DNA of 22,288 nucleotides, taken from contig CAZVJQ010000027.1 in NCBI GenBank assembly GCA_964627125.1, positions 1 through 22,288 on the forward strand. Reading direction: 5' to 3'. The notes beneath the pieces are model-generated. The model saw only the letters and a program-made list of their open reading frames with translations, was not told the DNA's origin and made no database searches. Made by a program: the position numbers and the translations under genes. Shown one piece after another: positions 1 to 6,658 of this stretch. Source of the stretch: Fastidiosipila sp964627125 (GTDB taxonomy: Bacteria > Bacillota > Clostridia > Saccharofermentanales > Fastidiosipilaceae). The stretch's first letter is position 1; every line of letters begins with the position of its first letter.

Positions 1-79
1 ATGGCATCTCATTGTCTGTTGAGAACCCTATTGCCTTATCATTTCCAATTGTGTAATTCCCTGCAGGTATTAAAATCAT
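1..79 (-). CDS. SUMF1/formylglycine-generating-enzyme-like protein, N-terminal fragment (cut by window edge)
   Basis: Only the first 26 codons are inside the window. They read MILIPAGNYTIGNDKAIGFS followed by TDNEMP. This matches the start of the SUMF1/FGE-sulfatase domain, whose usual pattern is an M-hydrophobic-IP-G/A-G-x-F/Y-x-hydrophobic-G opening followed by a G-F-x-x-D-x-E-x-P segment. Members with the full active site oxidise the sulfatase active-site cysteine to formylglycine; other members are unrelated non-heme iron enzymes. The gene begins 12 bases after the sulfatase stop and lies in the same reading frame as the sulfatase (stop TAG, then four sense codons, then ATG). AAGAAG and GAG just upstream are a weak ribosome binding site, so translational coupling is plausible. 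The copper-binding cysteines that would define a true FGE lie outside the window, so the activity is inferred from partner and family only. Confidence 0.72.
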   Translation of the reverse strand, partial: MILIPAGNYTIGNDKAIGFSTDNEMP

Positions 80-91
80 CTCAACTTCTTT

Positions 92-1564
92 CTAATCTTC
101 TAGATAAATATCATTTTCTATTGATTCTACCCACTTATTAAATATATCTTCTAAGTCTTGAGCCTTATCAGGATGAGTAGTACTTAAGTCAAACTCATCG
201 GCTTCATTTAAGTTTTCTTTTAAATTAACTAAGCGAGTTCCTGGTGTACCTATATCAGCATTTTCATTCTTTTTAAGTGTTATTTGAGCTTGAGCACCTT
301 CTGTCGTTGTAACCGTGCGGAGTTTCCAATCATTCTCACGTATTGCCCACTGGAATCCAGTATCGAAATATAATCTTTCGTGCCCCCTATCTTCTAGTAG
401 AATTTCAATAAGATTTTTACCATCACTATTGTATGTAGATTTATCTAAACCTGCTAGATAAGTAAAAGTAGGTAGAAAATCTAAGGATGAAACAAGAGCT
501 TCAGATGTTTGATTATTATTAATTACTCCTGGCCAAGACATTATATAAGGAACTCTTACACCACCTTCATACAGTGAATACTTAGTACCACTTAATGGAG
601 AATTACAGCCATAATTGCAAGGGGATCCGCCATTATCAGTTAAATATATAACTAATGTATTCTCTCTAATATTACTTGCATCGAGATGGTTTAATAATTT
701 CCCAATTTGCTCATCCATAATTTCTAATTGAGCTAGGTAATATTCACGACCATTATCAAGATCAGGTGATCTAACTCCTGGATACCAGTCTTCATAACTA
801 GTCTTATCCAAATCTAAATCATCAAATTTATTCAAACCACGTTTCTCTAGTTCTTCATCTTCTAACTGCCAATTAAAATTATGAACTGCATTAAATGCTA
901 GCATAGCAAAGAATGGATTATCATCTTGCTCTAGAGACTTATCAATAAAATCAATAGTTCTATTAGTAAACTCTTTAGTTAAATGAGTATCACTAGCGAC
1001 AGCCACACCATTCTCATACATTGGATTCATACCTAAGTAATGTGTTTCTTCACCGAAATCTTCAATTGGATTTAGACTATGATGTAAATAATGTAATCTT
1101 CCATAGCTATGTGATGCTAATCCATAAAAGGACTCATCGAAACCATGTTTATCTGGTGCAGATCTTGAATTTAACTCATCAGGACCATAATGCACTTTAC
1201 CAAAATAACCTGTTTTATAACCTTGAGTTTTAAGAAGTTCTGGTATAGTTTTGTATTCTGCAGGTGCGAAATGAGAGCTCCCAAACCACTTAGCTCCCCA
1301 ACGTTGCTGATAATTACCTACAATCAATCCAGCTCTTGATGGCGAACATATTGGAGCAGTCACATAGCCATTTTCAAAATAGATTCCTGACTCTCTTAAC
1401 TTATCAAGATTAGGTGTATTTACATCCTCATTCATATTCATGAAAGATAAGTCACCATATCCATGGTCATCTGAAAGTATTAGAATTAAATTTGGTTTGC
1501 TAGATTCTAAACTCTCTAACGACTCAATTACGAAGCTATTCTTCTTGTCTAAAAATTTACTCAT
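92..1564 (-). CDS. Type I sulfatase (arylsulfatase family, formylglycine dependent)
   Basis: A 490-residue hydrolase of sulfate esters, of the alkaline-phosphatase fold. The calcium-site aspartates D32 and D33 are in LSDDHGYGD. The signature C-x-P-x-R is CSPSRAG with C73, the residue that must be converted to formylglycine. Further family motifs are YLTDNGGSPCNYG and GTKYSLYEGGVRVPY in the middle. The C-terminus shows the usual short domain containing LVNLKENLNEADEF, so the protein looks complete at about the normal length. No signal peptide or membrane segment is visible at the N-terminus, so it is probably cytoplasmic. The start is supported by AGAGG shortly before the ATG. It lies 24 bases after the beta-helix gene and 12 bases before the SUMF1-like gene, in one operon. 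Substrate cannot be deduced; a sulfated sugar or glycan fragment is the family default. Confidence 0.94.
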   Translation of the reverse strand: MSKFLDKKNSFVIESLESLESSKPNLILILSDDHGYGDLSFMNMNEDVNTPNLDKLRESGIYFENGYVTAPICSPSRAGLIVGNYQQRWGAKWFGSSHFAPAEYKTIPELLKTQGYKTGYFGKVHYGPDELNSRSAPDKHGFDESFYGLASHSYGRLHYLHHSLNPIEDFGEETHYLGMNPMYENGVAVASDTHLTKEFTNRTIDFIDKSLEQDDNPFFAMLAFNAVHNFNWQLEDEELEKRGLNKFDDLDLDKTSYEDWYPGVRSPDLDNGREYYLAQLEIMDEQIGKLLNHLDASNIRENTLVIYLTDNGGSPCNYGCNSPLSGTKYSLYEGGVRVPYIMSWPGVINNNQTSEALVSSLDFLPTFTYLAGLDKSTYNSDGKNLIEILLEDRGHERLYFDTGFQWAIRENDWKLRTVTTTEGAQAQITLKKNENADIGTPGTRLVNLKENLNEADEFDLSTTHPDKAQDLEDIFNKWVESIENDIYLED

Positions 1565-1588
1565 TGCATGACCTCTGCAGATTTGCTG

Positions 1589-2257
1589 CTATTTCATTTC
1601 AACCAATTCACCGGTATCCTTCAATATATGATTACTTGGAATATAATGTCTTGTAGCTGTTAGCGGGTATACTCTTGAGTTTTTGCCAATAATTGTTCCT
1701 GGATTTAGAACTGAGTTAGCACCTATCGCTACTTTATCACCTAATAGTGCTGAAAACTTCCATATATGAGTTTCAATACGTTCAGTAGCTGAAATATTGA
1801 CAATTACATCAGTTCTGTCTTGTTTAAGGTTAGATAAAATAACTCCACCACCTAAATGTGCATGGTTCCCCAATATAGCGTCCCCTACATAGTTGTAGTG
1901 AGAAGTTTCAATATATTTCATCAATATAGAGTTTTTAATCTCAACACTATTTCCTACAATTGTACCTTCCATAATGTATGAGTTTTCTCTAACGTAGGAA
2001 GCAGGGCGTACTAATACCTTTGGCCCAATAATTATATTTTCACCTTCAAAATATGCGTGCTCTGAAATTTGAGCTGTCTCATGAACGAAGACATTTGGTC
2101 TAATCTCCTTGTATTCATCAGATAATTTTTTGATTTCACTCTTAATAAATTCTTCTATTTTAGGCAAAGCCTCCCAAGGATTTACAAATTGATTTAAGAA
2201 CTCTTTTAGGTTTTCATAATCTATATCCCATAGATTATTTGCTGATATTTCATTCAT
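1589..2257 (-). CDS. Left-handed beta-helix nucleotidyl/acyltransferase-like protein (UDP-GlcNAc pyrophosphorylase-related)
   Basis: A 222-residue protein. Residues 1-50 are helical and include a FVNPWEALPKIEEFI segment typical of clostridial proteins annotated as UDP-N-acetylglucosamine pyrophosphorylase-like. Residues 55 to about 205 are a run of degenerate hexapeptide turns (for example IIGPKV, IVGNSV, ILGNHA, LLGDKV, AIGANS, IIGKNS) that build a left-handed beta helix. There is no N-terminal sugar-nucleotide pyrophosphorylase domain as in GlmU, so on sequence alone only an acyltransferase or sugar-nucleotide-binding role is reasonable. The start has a GGGAAGG ribosome binding site directly after the stop of the WYL regulator; gaps of about 20 bases on both sides indicate co-transcription with the regulator and the sulfatase. 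The substrate is unknown; the pairing with a sulfatase suggests amino-sugar or glycan metabolism, which is inference. Confidence 0.85.
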   Translation of the reverse strand: MNEISANNLWDIDYENLKEFLNQFVNPWEALPKIEEFIKSEIKKLSDEYKEIRPNVFVHETAQISEHAYFEGENIIIGPKVLVRPASYVRENSYIMEGTIVGNSVEIKNSILMKYIETSHYNYVGDAILGNHAHLGGGVILSNLKQDRTDVIVNISATERIETHIWKFSALLGDKVAIGANSVLNPGTIIGKNSRVYPLTATRHYIPSNHILKDTGELVEMK

Positions 2258-2278
2258 AAAGATATTACCTTCCCTTAC

Positions 2279-3289
2279 TTAATATTGATCAAGAATATTT
2301 TGAATATAATCTCTAAAATCAGATTTTACATTCTCTGGACCAGTGATGATTATTCGACCAGCATAAGACAAAATCCAAGCATAGAACTTTTGGCTTAATT
2401 TGATATGTTGTACTGTTTGATAATAATTTTCCTTCTTAGATTTTAGAATAATCATGTCATCACCAAAGCGTTCAAGCATAACTCCAATTAATTCCTTATC
2501 AAATTCTATTTGGCAAGTTCTCTCATCACCATCAAACATTTCAAATAAACTCTTAGAGTATCTACTAGGATCAAATCTAGCTGCTAATTGTATTGCTGCA
2601 TGATTTTTCTTGTCTAAAGTTTTTAGCTCTACTATTTTATCAATTCTATAATGTCTATTTTCCATTAAGTCTAAATCAATACCTACTAGATAGTAGTTTT
2701 GTTCAGAATAGATTATTTGAATAGGATGAACATTGTAATTACCTTCATCATGTCTCTTTATCTGCTCATAATAGATTCGACCATTATTATCAAATAACTT
2801 CCACTCCAAGTATTGGAAATCAATTAGATTTTGTTTTTTTATTGCTTCAGACAATTGAGATATATTATTGAATAGTTTAGAGTTAATTGTCTTCTCTCTG
2901 CCTGGAACATAAACATTATTTATATGGTTTTTATCGTCTTCTAATAATAATTTTTGAGCAAGAGCGGATGAAATTGTTTGTAGGACGCGAGTTGGTAAAT
3001 ATTTTGAAGAATTAAGAGTGTCAATGATTACTTTAAAGCCTTCCTTATACTCATCAGAATTATTTAAGTAATAACCACCATCTCTACCACTTACTTTCGC
3101 TATATCCATGCCGTATCTGCTTAGTGCATCTACGTCGTCATAAACACTTTTTCTCTCTGCAGAGATGTTATGATCAGATAAGTATTCAATTATTTGGTTT
3201 GCATTAACTGGATTACTCTCTGAAGATTTGTTTTCGATGAATTCTTTAACATACAATAATTTGAGTTTTTGATCTTGCCCTTTTGCCAT
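2279..3289 (-). CDS. WYL-domain transcriptional regulator with N-terminal helix-turn-helix
   Basis: A 336-residue regulator. Residues 1-75 form a DeoR-like winged helix-turn-helix (ANQIIEYLSDHNISAERKSV followed by the wing SGRDGGYYL). A WYL domain spans roughly 145-225, with NYNVHPIQIIYSEQNYYLVG and HYRIDKI, the usual ligand-sensing core. A C-terminal WCX-type extension follows to the end. WYL proteins sense small ligands or nucleic acids and commonly control the operon they sit in. This is the first gene of the operon that continues into the beta-helix protein, the sulfatase and the SUMF1-like gene, with a promoter just upstream containing an 8-bp palindrome, so autoregulation is a reasonable guess. 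The ribosome binding site is weak (GAAAAG close to the ATG). Confidence 0.91.
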   Translation of the reverse strand: MAKGQDQKLKLLYVKEFIENKSSESNPVNANQIIEYLSDHNISAERKSVYDDVDALSRYGMDIAKVSGRDGGYYLNNSDEYKEGFKVIIDTLNSSKYLPTRVLQTISSALAQKLLLEDDKNHINNVYVPGREKTINSKLFNNISQLSEAIKKQNLIDFQYLEWKLFDNNGRIYYEQIKRHDEGNYNVHPIQIIYSEQNYYLVGIDLDLMENRHYRIDKIVELKTLDKKNHAAIQLAARFDPSRYSKSLFEMFDGDERTCQIEFDKELIGVMLERFGDDMIILKSKKENYYQTVQHIKLSQKFYAWILSYAGRIIITGPENVKSDFRDYIQNILDQY

Positions 3290-3320
3290 TCTTTTCAGCC
3301 CTATTCTATTTAATAACTCT

Positions 3321-3349
3321 ATTATATGTTAGTACTAGTTATATATAAA
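3321..3349 (-). promoter_or_regulatory. Promoter of the WYL regulator-sulfatase operon
   Basis: On the minus strand, TTTATA (-35) at 3344-3349 and a perfect TATAAT (-10) at 3321-3326 are separated by 17 bases. The start site would fall about 25 bases before the regulator ATG. The spacer contains the perfect palindrome TAGTACTA at 3330-3337, a candidate operator. The promoter abuts the pnp terminator, so this operon is transcriptionally independent of pnp. Confidence 0.6.
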
Positions 3350-3351
3350 GA

Positions 3352-3386
3352 TAAAAAAGAAAAGCCACACTAAGGCGGCTTCTCTC
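3352..3386 (-). terminator. Rho-independent terminator of pnp
   Basis: Downstream of pnp on the minus strand a GC-rich hairpin (AGAAGCC pairing with GGCTTTT/GGCTTCT-like sequence, short loop around TTAG, one wobble pair) is followed by a run of Ts (TTTTTT). It separates pnp from the WYL operon. Confidence 0.85.
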
Positions 3387-3406
3387 ATACTAAAATTACA
3401 TATATA

Positions 3407-5692
3407 TTACTCTGGACGTTTACCACGAGGTTTTCTAGGTTTTGCACCTAAATCATCATCTCTATCACTTCTGTGGTTTCTATCATTGTTTCTAGGTCTT
3501 CTATCACTATTTCTATCGTTACTTCTGTGATTTCTATTACCACTATTTCTGTTGTCTCTATTATCTCTAGGCTTACTTGCTTGCTCAACGAAACCTTCAG
3601 GTTTTTCTAAAGTATCTCTAATTGAAAGATTAATTCTTCCTTGTTTATCTAACTCTAATACCTTAACTTGAACAATGTCACCTTCATTTACAACATCAGT
3701 AACTTTATCAACTCTTTCCCATGCTAGTTTTGAGATATGTACTAGACCTTCTTTACCTGGTAGATATTCAACGAATGCACCGAAGTCCATTAGTCTTGTT
3801 ACTCTACCTTCATAAACTTGTCCAGGAACAGGATCAGTTGTGATACCTTCGATGATGAGCTTGGCTTTTTCCAAAGCATTTAAATCTGTACCGGAAATAA
3901 ATACACGACCGTCATCTTCAATTTCAACAGTAGCACCAGTTTCATCGATAATTTGGTTAATTGTCTTACCACCCTTACCGATAACTTCACCGATCTTACT
4001 TTCAGGAATTTGTAGGCTAATAATCTTAGGAGCTGTTGGGCTTAATTCTGAACGTGGCTCACTAATAGCAGGAATTAAAACTTCATTGATGATTTGCAAA
4101 CGACCCTTACGTGTCATTGCGAAAGCATCTCTAATGATATCCATTGATAAACCATCTACCTTAATATCTACTTGGATTGATGTGATACCTTCTGTAGTAC
4201 CAGCAACCTTGAAGTCCATGTCGCCGTAGAAGTCTTCAATACCTTGGATATCCATGAATACTGTATAGTCATTCTCATCTTCAGGGTTTGTAATTAAACC
4301 AGCAGAAATACCTGCAACGTGTCTCTTAATCGGAACACCAGCAGCCATTAATGCTAATGATGAACTACATACTGAACCTTGTGATGTTGAACCATTACTT
4401 GAAGTAACTTCAGAAACTGAACGAATTGCATATGAAAACTCTTCTTCATCTGGCAATACTGCTAGTAATGATCTTTCTGCTAAGTGACCGTGACCAATTT
4501 CACGTCTATTTGTTGAACGAGCAGCTCTCGCTTCACCAACACTGTATGCTGGGAAGTTATAGTGGTGCATGTATCTCTTATAGTCTTGTTCTGTTAACCC
4601 ATCAATTACTTGAGCCTTAGAAATAGGTTGTAAAGTAACGATGTTCATTACTTGAGTGTTACCTCTTTGGAATAATGATGAACCATGTACTAAAGGAATT
4701 AAATCAACTTCAGCTGAAAGAGGTCTAATTTCATCTATTCCTCTACCATCGATTCTCTCAAAATTGTTCTTTAATAAGTCACGAACAACTTTCTTTTGGA
4801 TTAAGTCAAATGTCTCACCAACTAAACCGTGGTATGACTCATCGAATGTTTCTTCAACATAATCAATTAATTTATTTTTAAGTACTAGCATTTTTGCATC
4901 ACGTGCAGCCTTATCAGTACCTTTAATATCACGAATAACATCTTCTTCAACTAATGCTAAAGATGCAGTCATTAAATCTTCTGGAATATTAAATTCTTGG
5001 TATTCAAATTTTTCTTGGCCAATCTCAGCCTTTATTTCTTCGATGAAATCAATTAATTCTCTAATAACTTCGTGACCAGCTTCAATAGCTTCAAGCATTT
5101 TTTCGTCAGGAACTTCATTAGCACCAGCTTCGATCATGCAGAGTTTGTCGCGTCCACCGGCAATTTGTAAGTCTAAATCACTTACGAGCATTTGCTCTTG
5201 AGTAGGGTTAATTACAATTTCGCCATCAACGATACCTACGCTAACACTAGCAATTGGTCCATTAAATGGTATATCTGATACTTCCACGGTCAAAGCAGAC
5301 CCGAAGTATGCTAAAAACTCAGGAGATGCATCTGCATCAACTGCAAGAACTTGGTTTGTTAAAACAACATCATTTCTCAATTCTTCAGGGAATAAAGGTC
5401 TCATACCTCTATCAATTGAACGAGCAGTTACTGTTGCATGTTCAGTAGGTCTTCCCTCTCTCTTTAAAAATCCACCTGGGAATTTTCCAACTGAGTACAT
5501 TTTTTCTTCATACTCTACGGTTAATGGGAAAAAATCAATTCCCTCTTTTGGCTCAGGAGATGCTGTTGCAACTGAAAATACTGTTGTGTCTCCATATTTA
5601 ATTAATGCTGATGCATTTGCCAATTGAGCTAGCTGACCTACTTCAACTTGTAAGGTTCTTCCAGCTATGTCTCTAGTAAAAACTTTCTTCAT
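3407..5692 (-). CDS. pnp: Polyribonucleotide nucleotidyltransferase (PNPase)
   Basis: A 761-residue phosphorolytic 3'-5' exoribonuclease that degrades mRNA to nucleoside diphosphates and acts in the RNA degradosome. It has two RNase PH-like domains separated by an all-alpha domain; the second carries the conserved active-site stretch MDIQGIEDFYGDMDFKVAG, with the catalytic aspartates of GDMD. A KH domain spans about 555-623 with VIGKGG at 570-575, and an S1 domain about 624-693 (FGAFVEYLPGKEGLVHIS). Residues 694-761 are a low-complexity tail rich in Arg, Asn and Asp, longer and more charged than in many relatives. AGGAGG before the ATG fixes the start. It follows rpsO, with the rpsO terminator and a structured leader in between, and ends in its own terminator. 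Confidence 0.98.
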   Translation of the reverse strand: MKKVFTRDIAGRTLQVEVGQLAQLANASALIKYGDTTVFSVATASPEPKEGIDFFPLTVEYEEKMYSVGKFPGGFLKREGRPTEHATVTARSIDRGMRPLFPEELRNDVVLTNQVLAVDADASPEFLAYFGSALTVEVSDIPFNGPIASVSVGIVDGEIVINPTQEQMLVSDLDLQIAGGRDKLCMIEAGANEVPDEKMLEAIEAGHEVIRELIDFIEEIKAEIGQEKFEYQEFNIPEDLMTASLALVEEDVIRDIKGTDKAARDAKMLVLKNKLIDYVEETFDESYHGLVGETFDLIQKKVVRDLLKNNFERIDGRGIDEIRPLSAEVDLIPLVHGSSLFQRGNTQVMNIVTLQPISKAQVIDGLTEQDYKRYMHHYNFPAYSVGEARAARSTNRREIGHGHLAERSLLAVLPDEEEFSYAIRSVSEVTSSNGSTSQGSVCSSSLALMAAGVPIKRHVAGISAGLITNPEDENDYTVFMDIQGIEDFYGDMDFKVAGTTEGITSIQVDIKVDGLSMDIIRDAFAMTRKGRLQIINEVLIPAISEPRSELSPTAPKIISLQIPESKIGEVIGKGGKTINQIIDETGATVEIEDDGRVFISGTDLNALEKAKLIIEGITTDPVPGQVYEGRVTRLMDFGAFVEYLPGKEGLVHISKLAWERVDKVTDVVNEGDIVQVKVLELDKQGRINLSIRDTLEKPEGFVEQASKPRDNRDNRNSGNRNHRSNDRNSDRRPRNNDRNHRSDRDDDLGAKPRKPRGKRPE

Positions 5693-5705
5693 AAATCCTC
5701 CTAAT

Positions 5706-5778
5706 CCTAGCGGTAGGCGGTAGAGCCAATTTAGCTAATTTTCAAGAGCTAAACTCGTTCTACTAACTACTGCTTAGG
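5706..5778 (-). promoter_or_regulatory. Structured pnp mRNA leader (long imperfect stem-loop)
   Basis: The minus-strand leader folds on paper into one long hairpin. The outer CCTAAGC pairs with GCTAGG, AGTAG and GTAG on the left pair with CTAC and CTAC on the right, and the inner TTTAGCT pairs perfectly with AGCTAAA around a 10-base loop. It ends just before the AGGAGG ribosome binding site. In enterobacteria a comparable pnp leader stem is an RNase III site used for PNPase autoregulation; that role here is inference. Confidence 0.5.
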
Positions 5779-5791
5779 ACATATCTAACAT

Positions 5792-5821
5792 AAAAAATAA
5801 GCAGAGATTAAACTCTGCTTA
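5792..5821 (-). terminator. Terminator between rpsO and pnp
   Basis: On the minus strand AAGCAGAG and CTCTGCTT form a perfect 8-bp stem around TTTAAT, followed by ATTTTTT. It lies 18 bases after the rpsO stop codon. pnp transcription therefore needs readthrough or a promoter of its own, which I could not identify. Confidence 0.92.
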
Positions 5822-5839
5822 CTTATTATACAATATTTT

Positions 5840-6103
5840 CTATCTACGTAAACCTAAGCGCTCAATTAATGATCTGTATCTTTCAATATCAACTCTACTT
5901 AAGTAGTTTAATAATTGTCTACGATCACCAACCATTTTTAATAATCCACGTCTTGAGTGGTGGTCATGCTTGTGCACTTGTAGGTGTCCAGTAAGATGTT
6001 TAATTTTTTCTGTAAGTAATGCAACTTGTACTTCTGGTGAACCTGTATCGCCTTCACTTGTTGCGTACTCTTGAATAATTTCTAACTTTCTTTCCTTGTC
6101 CAT
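5840..6103 (-). CDS. rpsO: 30S ribosomal protein S15
   Basis: An 87-residue primary 16S rRNA-binding protein of the small subunit platform. The family signature is complete: GDTGSPEVQVALLTEKI, then LTGHLQVHKHDHHSRRGLL, then LVGDRRQLLNYL-like sequence (here MVGDRRQLLNYL), ending in ERLGLRR. The reading frame stays open a further 26 codons upstream, but the true start is MDKERK: AAAGGAGG lies directly before that ATG and the length then equals the family norm. It is transcribed from a strong promoter about 80 bases upstream and ends in its own terminator. The order rpsO then pnp is conserved in many bacteria. Confidence 0.98.
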   Translation of the reverse strand: MDKERKLEIIQEYATSEGDTGSPEVQVALLTEKIKHLTGHLQVHKHDHHSRRGLLKMVGDRRQLLNYLSRVDIERYRSLIERLGLRR

Positions 6104-6182
6104 AGGTATTCCTCCTTTATTAAAATTCGCCACAATCCTAGTAGTAAGTGAACAACTCAAACAACCACGATTGGGTAACAAC
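6104..6182 (-). promoter_or_regulatory. rpsO 5' leader, possible S15 autoregulatory RNA
   Basis: About 79 bases separate the predicted transcription start from the rpsO ATG. The leader can form a CAATC/GATTG stem (6169-6173 with 6133-6137) and carries the sequence GAGTTGTT twice, the first copy at its very start (6177-6184) and the second at 6151-6158. S15 is known to repress its own translation in several phyla through different leader RNAs; I do not recognise a specific published fold here, so this is a possibility only. Confidence 0.3.
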
Positions 6183-6188
6183 TCAGGG

Positions 6189-6217
6189 ATTATACTATAA
6201 ACTTAAGTTAAATACAA
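6189..6217 (-). promoter_or_regulatory. rpsO promoter
   Basis: Minus strand: TTGTAT (-35, 6212-6217), 17-base spacer, perfect TATAAT (-10, 6189-6194). Start of transcription is expected near 6182. It lies right after the 3' end of rnpB. Confidence 0.8.
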
Positions 6218-6251
6218 ATGATTATTTTCTTGATTTTAAAATTTAAAAAAT

Positions 6252-6598
6252 ACTGAGATAGTCTGTAAGCCGGGTTCTGTCTTGGACAATCATTTATCTA
6301 GATAATATATCTCTATACTATTCAAGCCATCTCCTCGGAACGCCTGAACCTCGGCATAATGTTCCTCCACGATGTTGCTCCGGATGGGGTTTACATAGCC
6401 AGTTTATCACTAAACCGCTGGTGAGCTCTTACCTCACCGTTCCACCCTTGCCTAAAATTAGGCGGTTTACTTTCTGTTGCACTTTCCTTAAAGTCACCTT
6501 CACCGGGAGTTACCCGGCATCCTTGGTTCTAAAGAGCCCGGACTTTCCTCATGTACTAACTTTCGTTATGTACCCGCGACTGCCCAACTATCTCAGCG
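6252..6598 (-). ncRNA. rnpB: RNase P RNA, class A
   Basis: The catalytic RNA of ribonuclease P, which removes 5' leaders from pre-tRNAs. Read on the minus strand, it starts with CTGAGATAGT, pairing with ACTATCTCAG at the 3' end (helix P1). The universally conserved core follows: GAGGAAAGTCCGGGCTC (P4 5' strand region), GCAACAGAAAGTAAACCGCC, GGTAAGAGCTCACC, an L15-like AGGTTCAGGC element that contacts the tRNA CCA end, and GACAGAACCCGGCTTACAG near the 3' end. Length is about 347 nt. The GGGCTC and AACCCGGCTTA versions are those of class A rather than the Bacillus class B RNA. A promoter sits correctly upstream. No GC-rich terminator hairpin is seen; a T-rich stretch follows P1. Confidence 0.96.
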
Positions 6599-6605
6599 AA
6601 AAGTT

Positions 6606-6634
6606 ATTATATACTTTTATTTAATATAAGTCAT
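6606..6634 (-). promoter_or_regulatory. rnpB promoter
   Basis: Minus strand: ATGACT (-35, 6629-6634; 4 of 6 consensus bases), 17-base spacer, perfect TATAAT (-10, 6606-6611). Predicted start near 6599, matching the 5' end of the RNase P RNA helix P1. Confidence 0.65.
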
Positions 6635-6658
6635 ATTAAGTATTTAGAAAACTTTGTT

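Noticed and set aside
3840..4229. Open frame of 129 codons on the plus strand
   Set aside because: It is antisense to pnp in its KH and second RNase PH domains; no binding site and no recognisable protein.
6104..6181. N-terminal extension of S15
   Set aside because: The region is the leader; the AAAGGAGG site and family length place the start at 6103.
6421..6624. Short plus-strand open frame in the 6.4 kb region
   Set aside because: It lies antisense to the RNase P RNA gene, whose conserved core explains the sequence.
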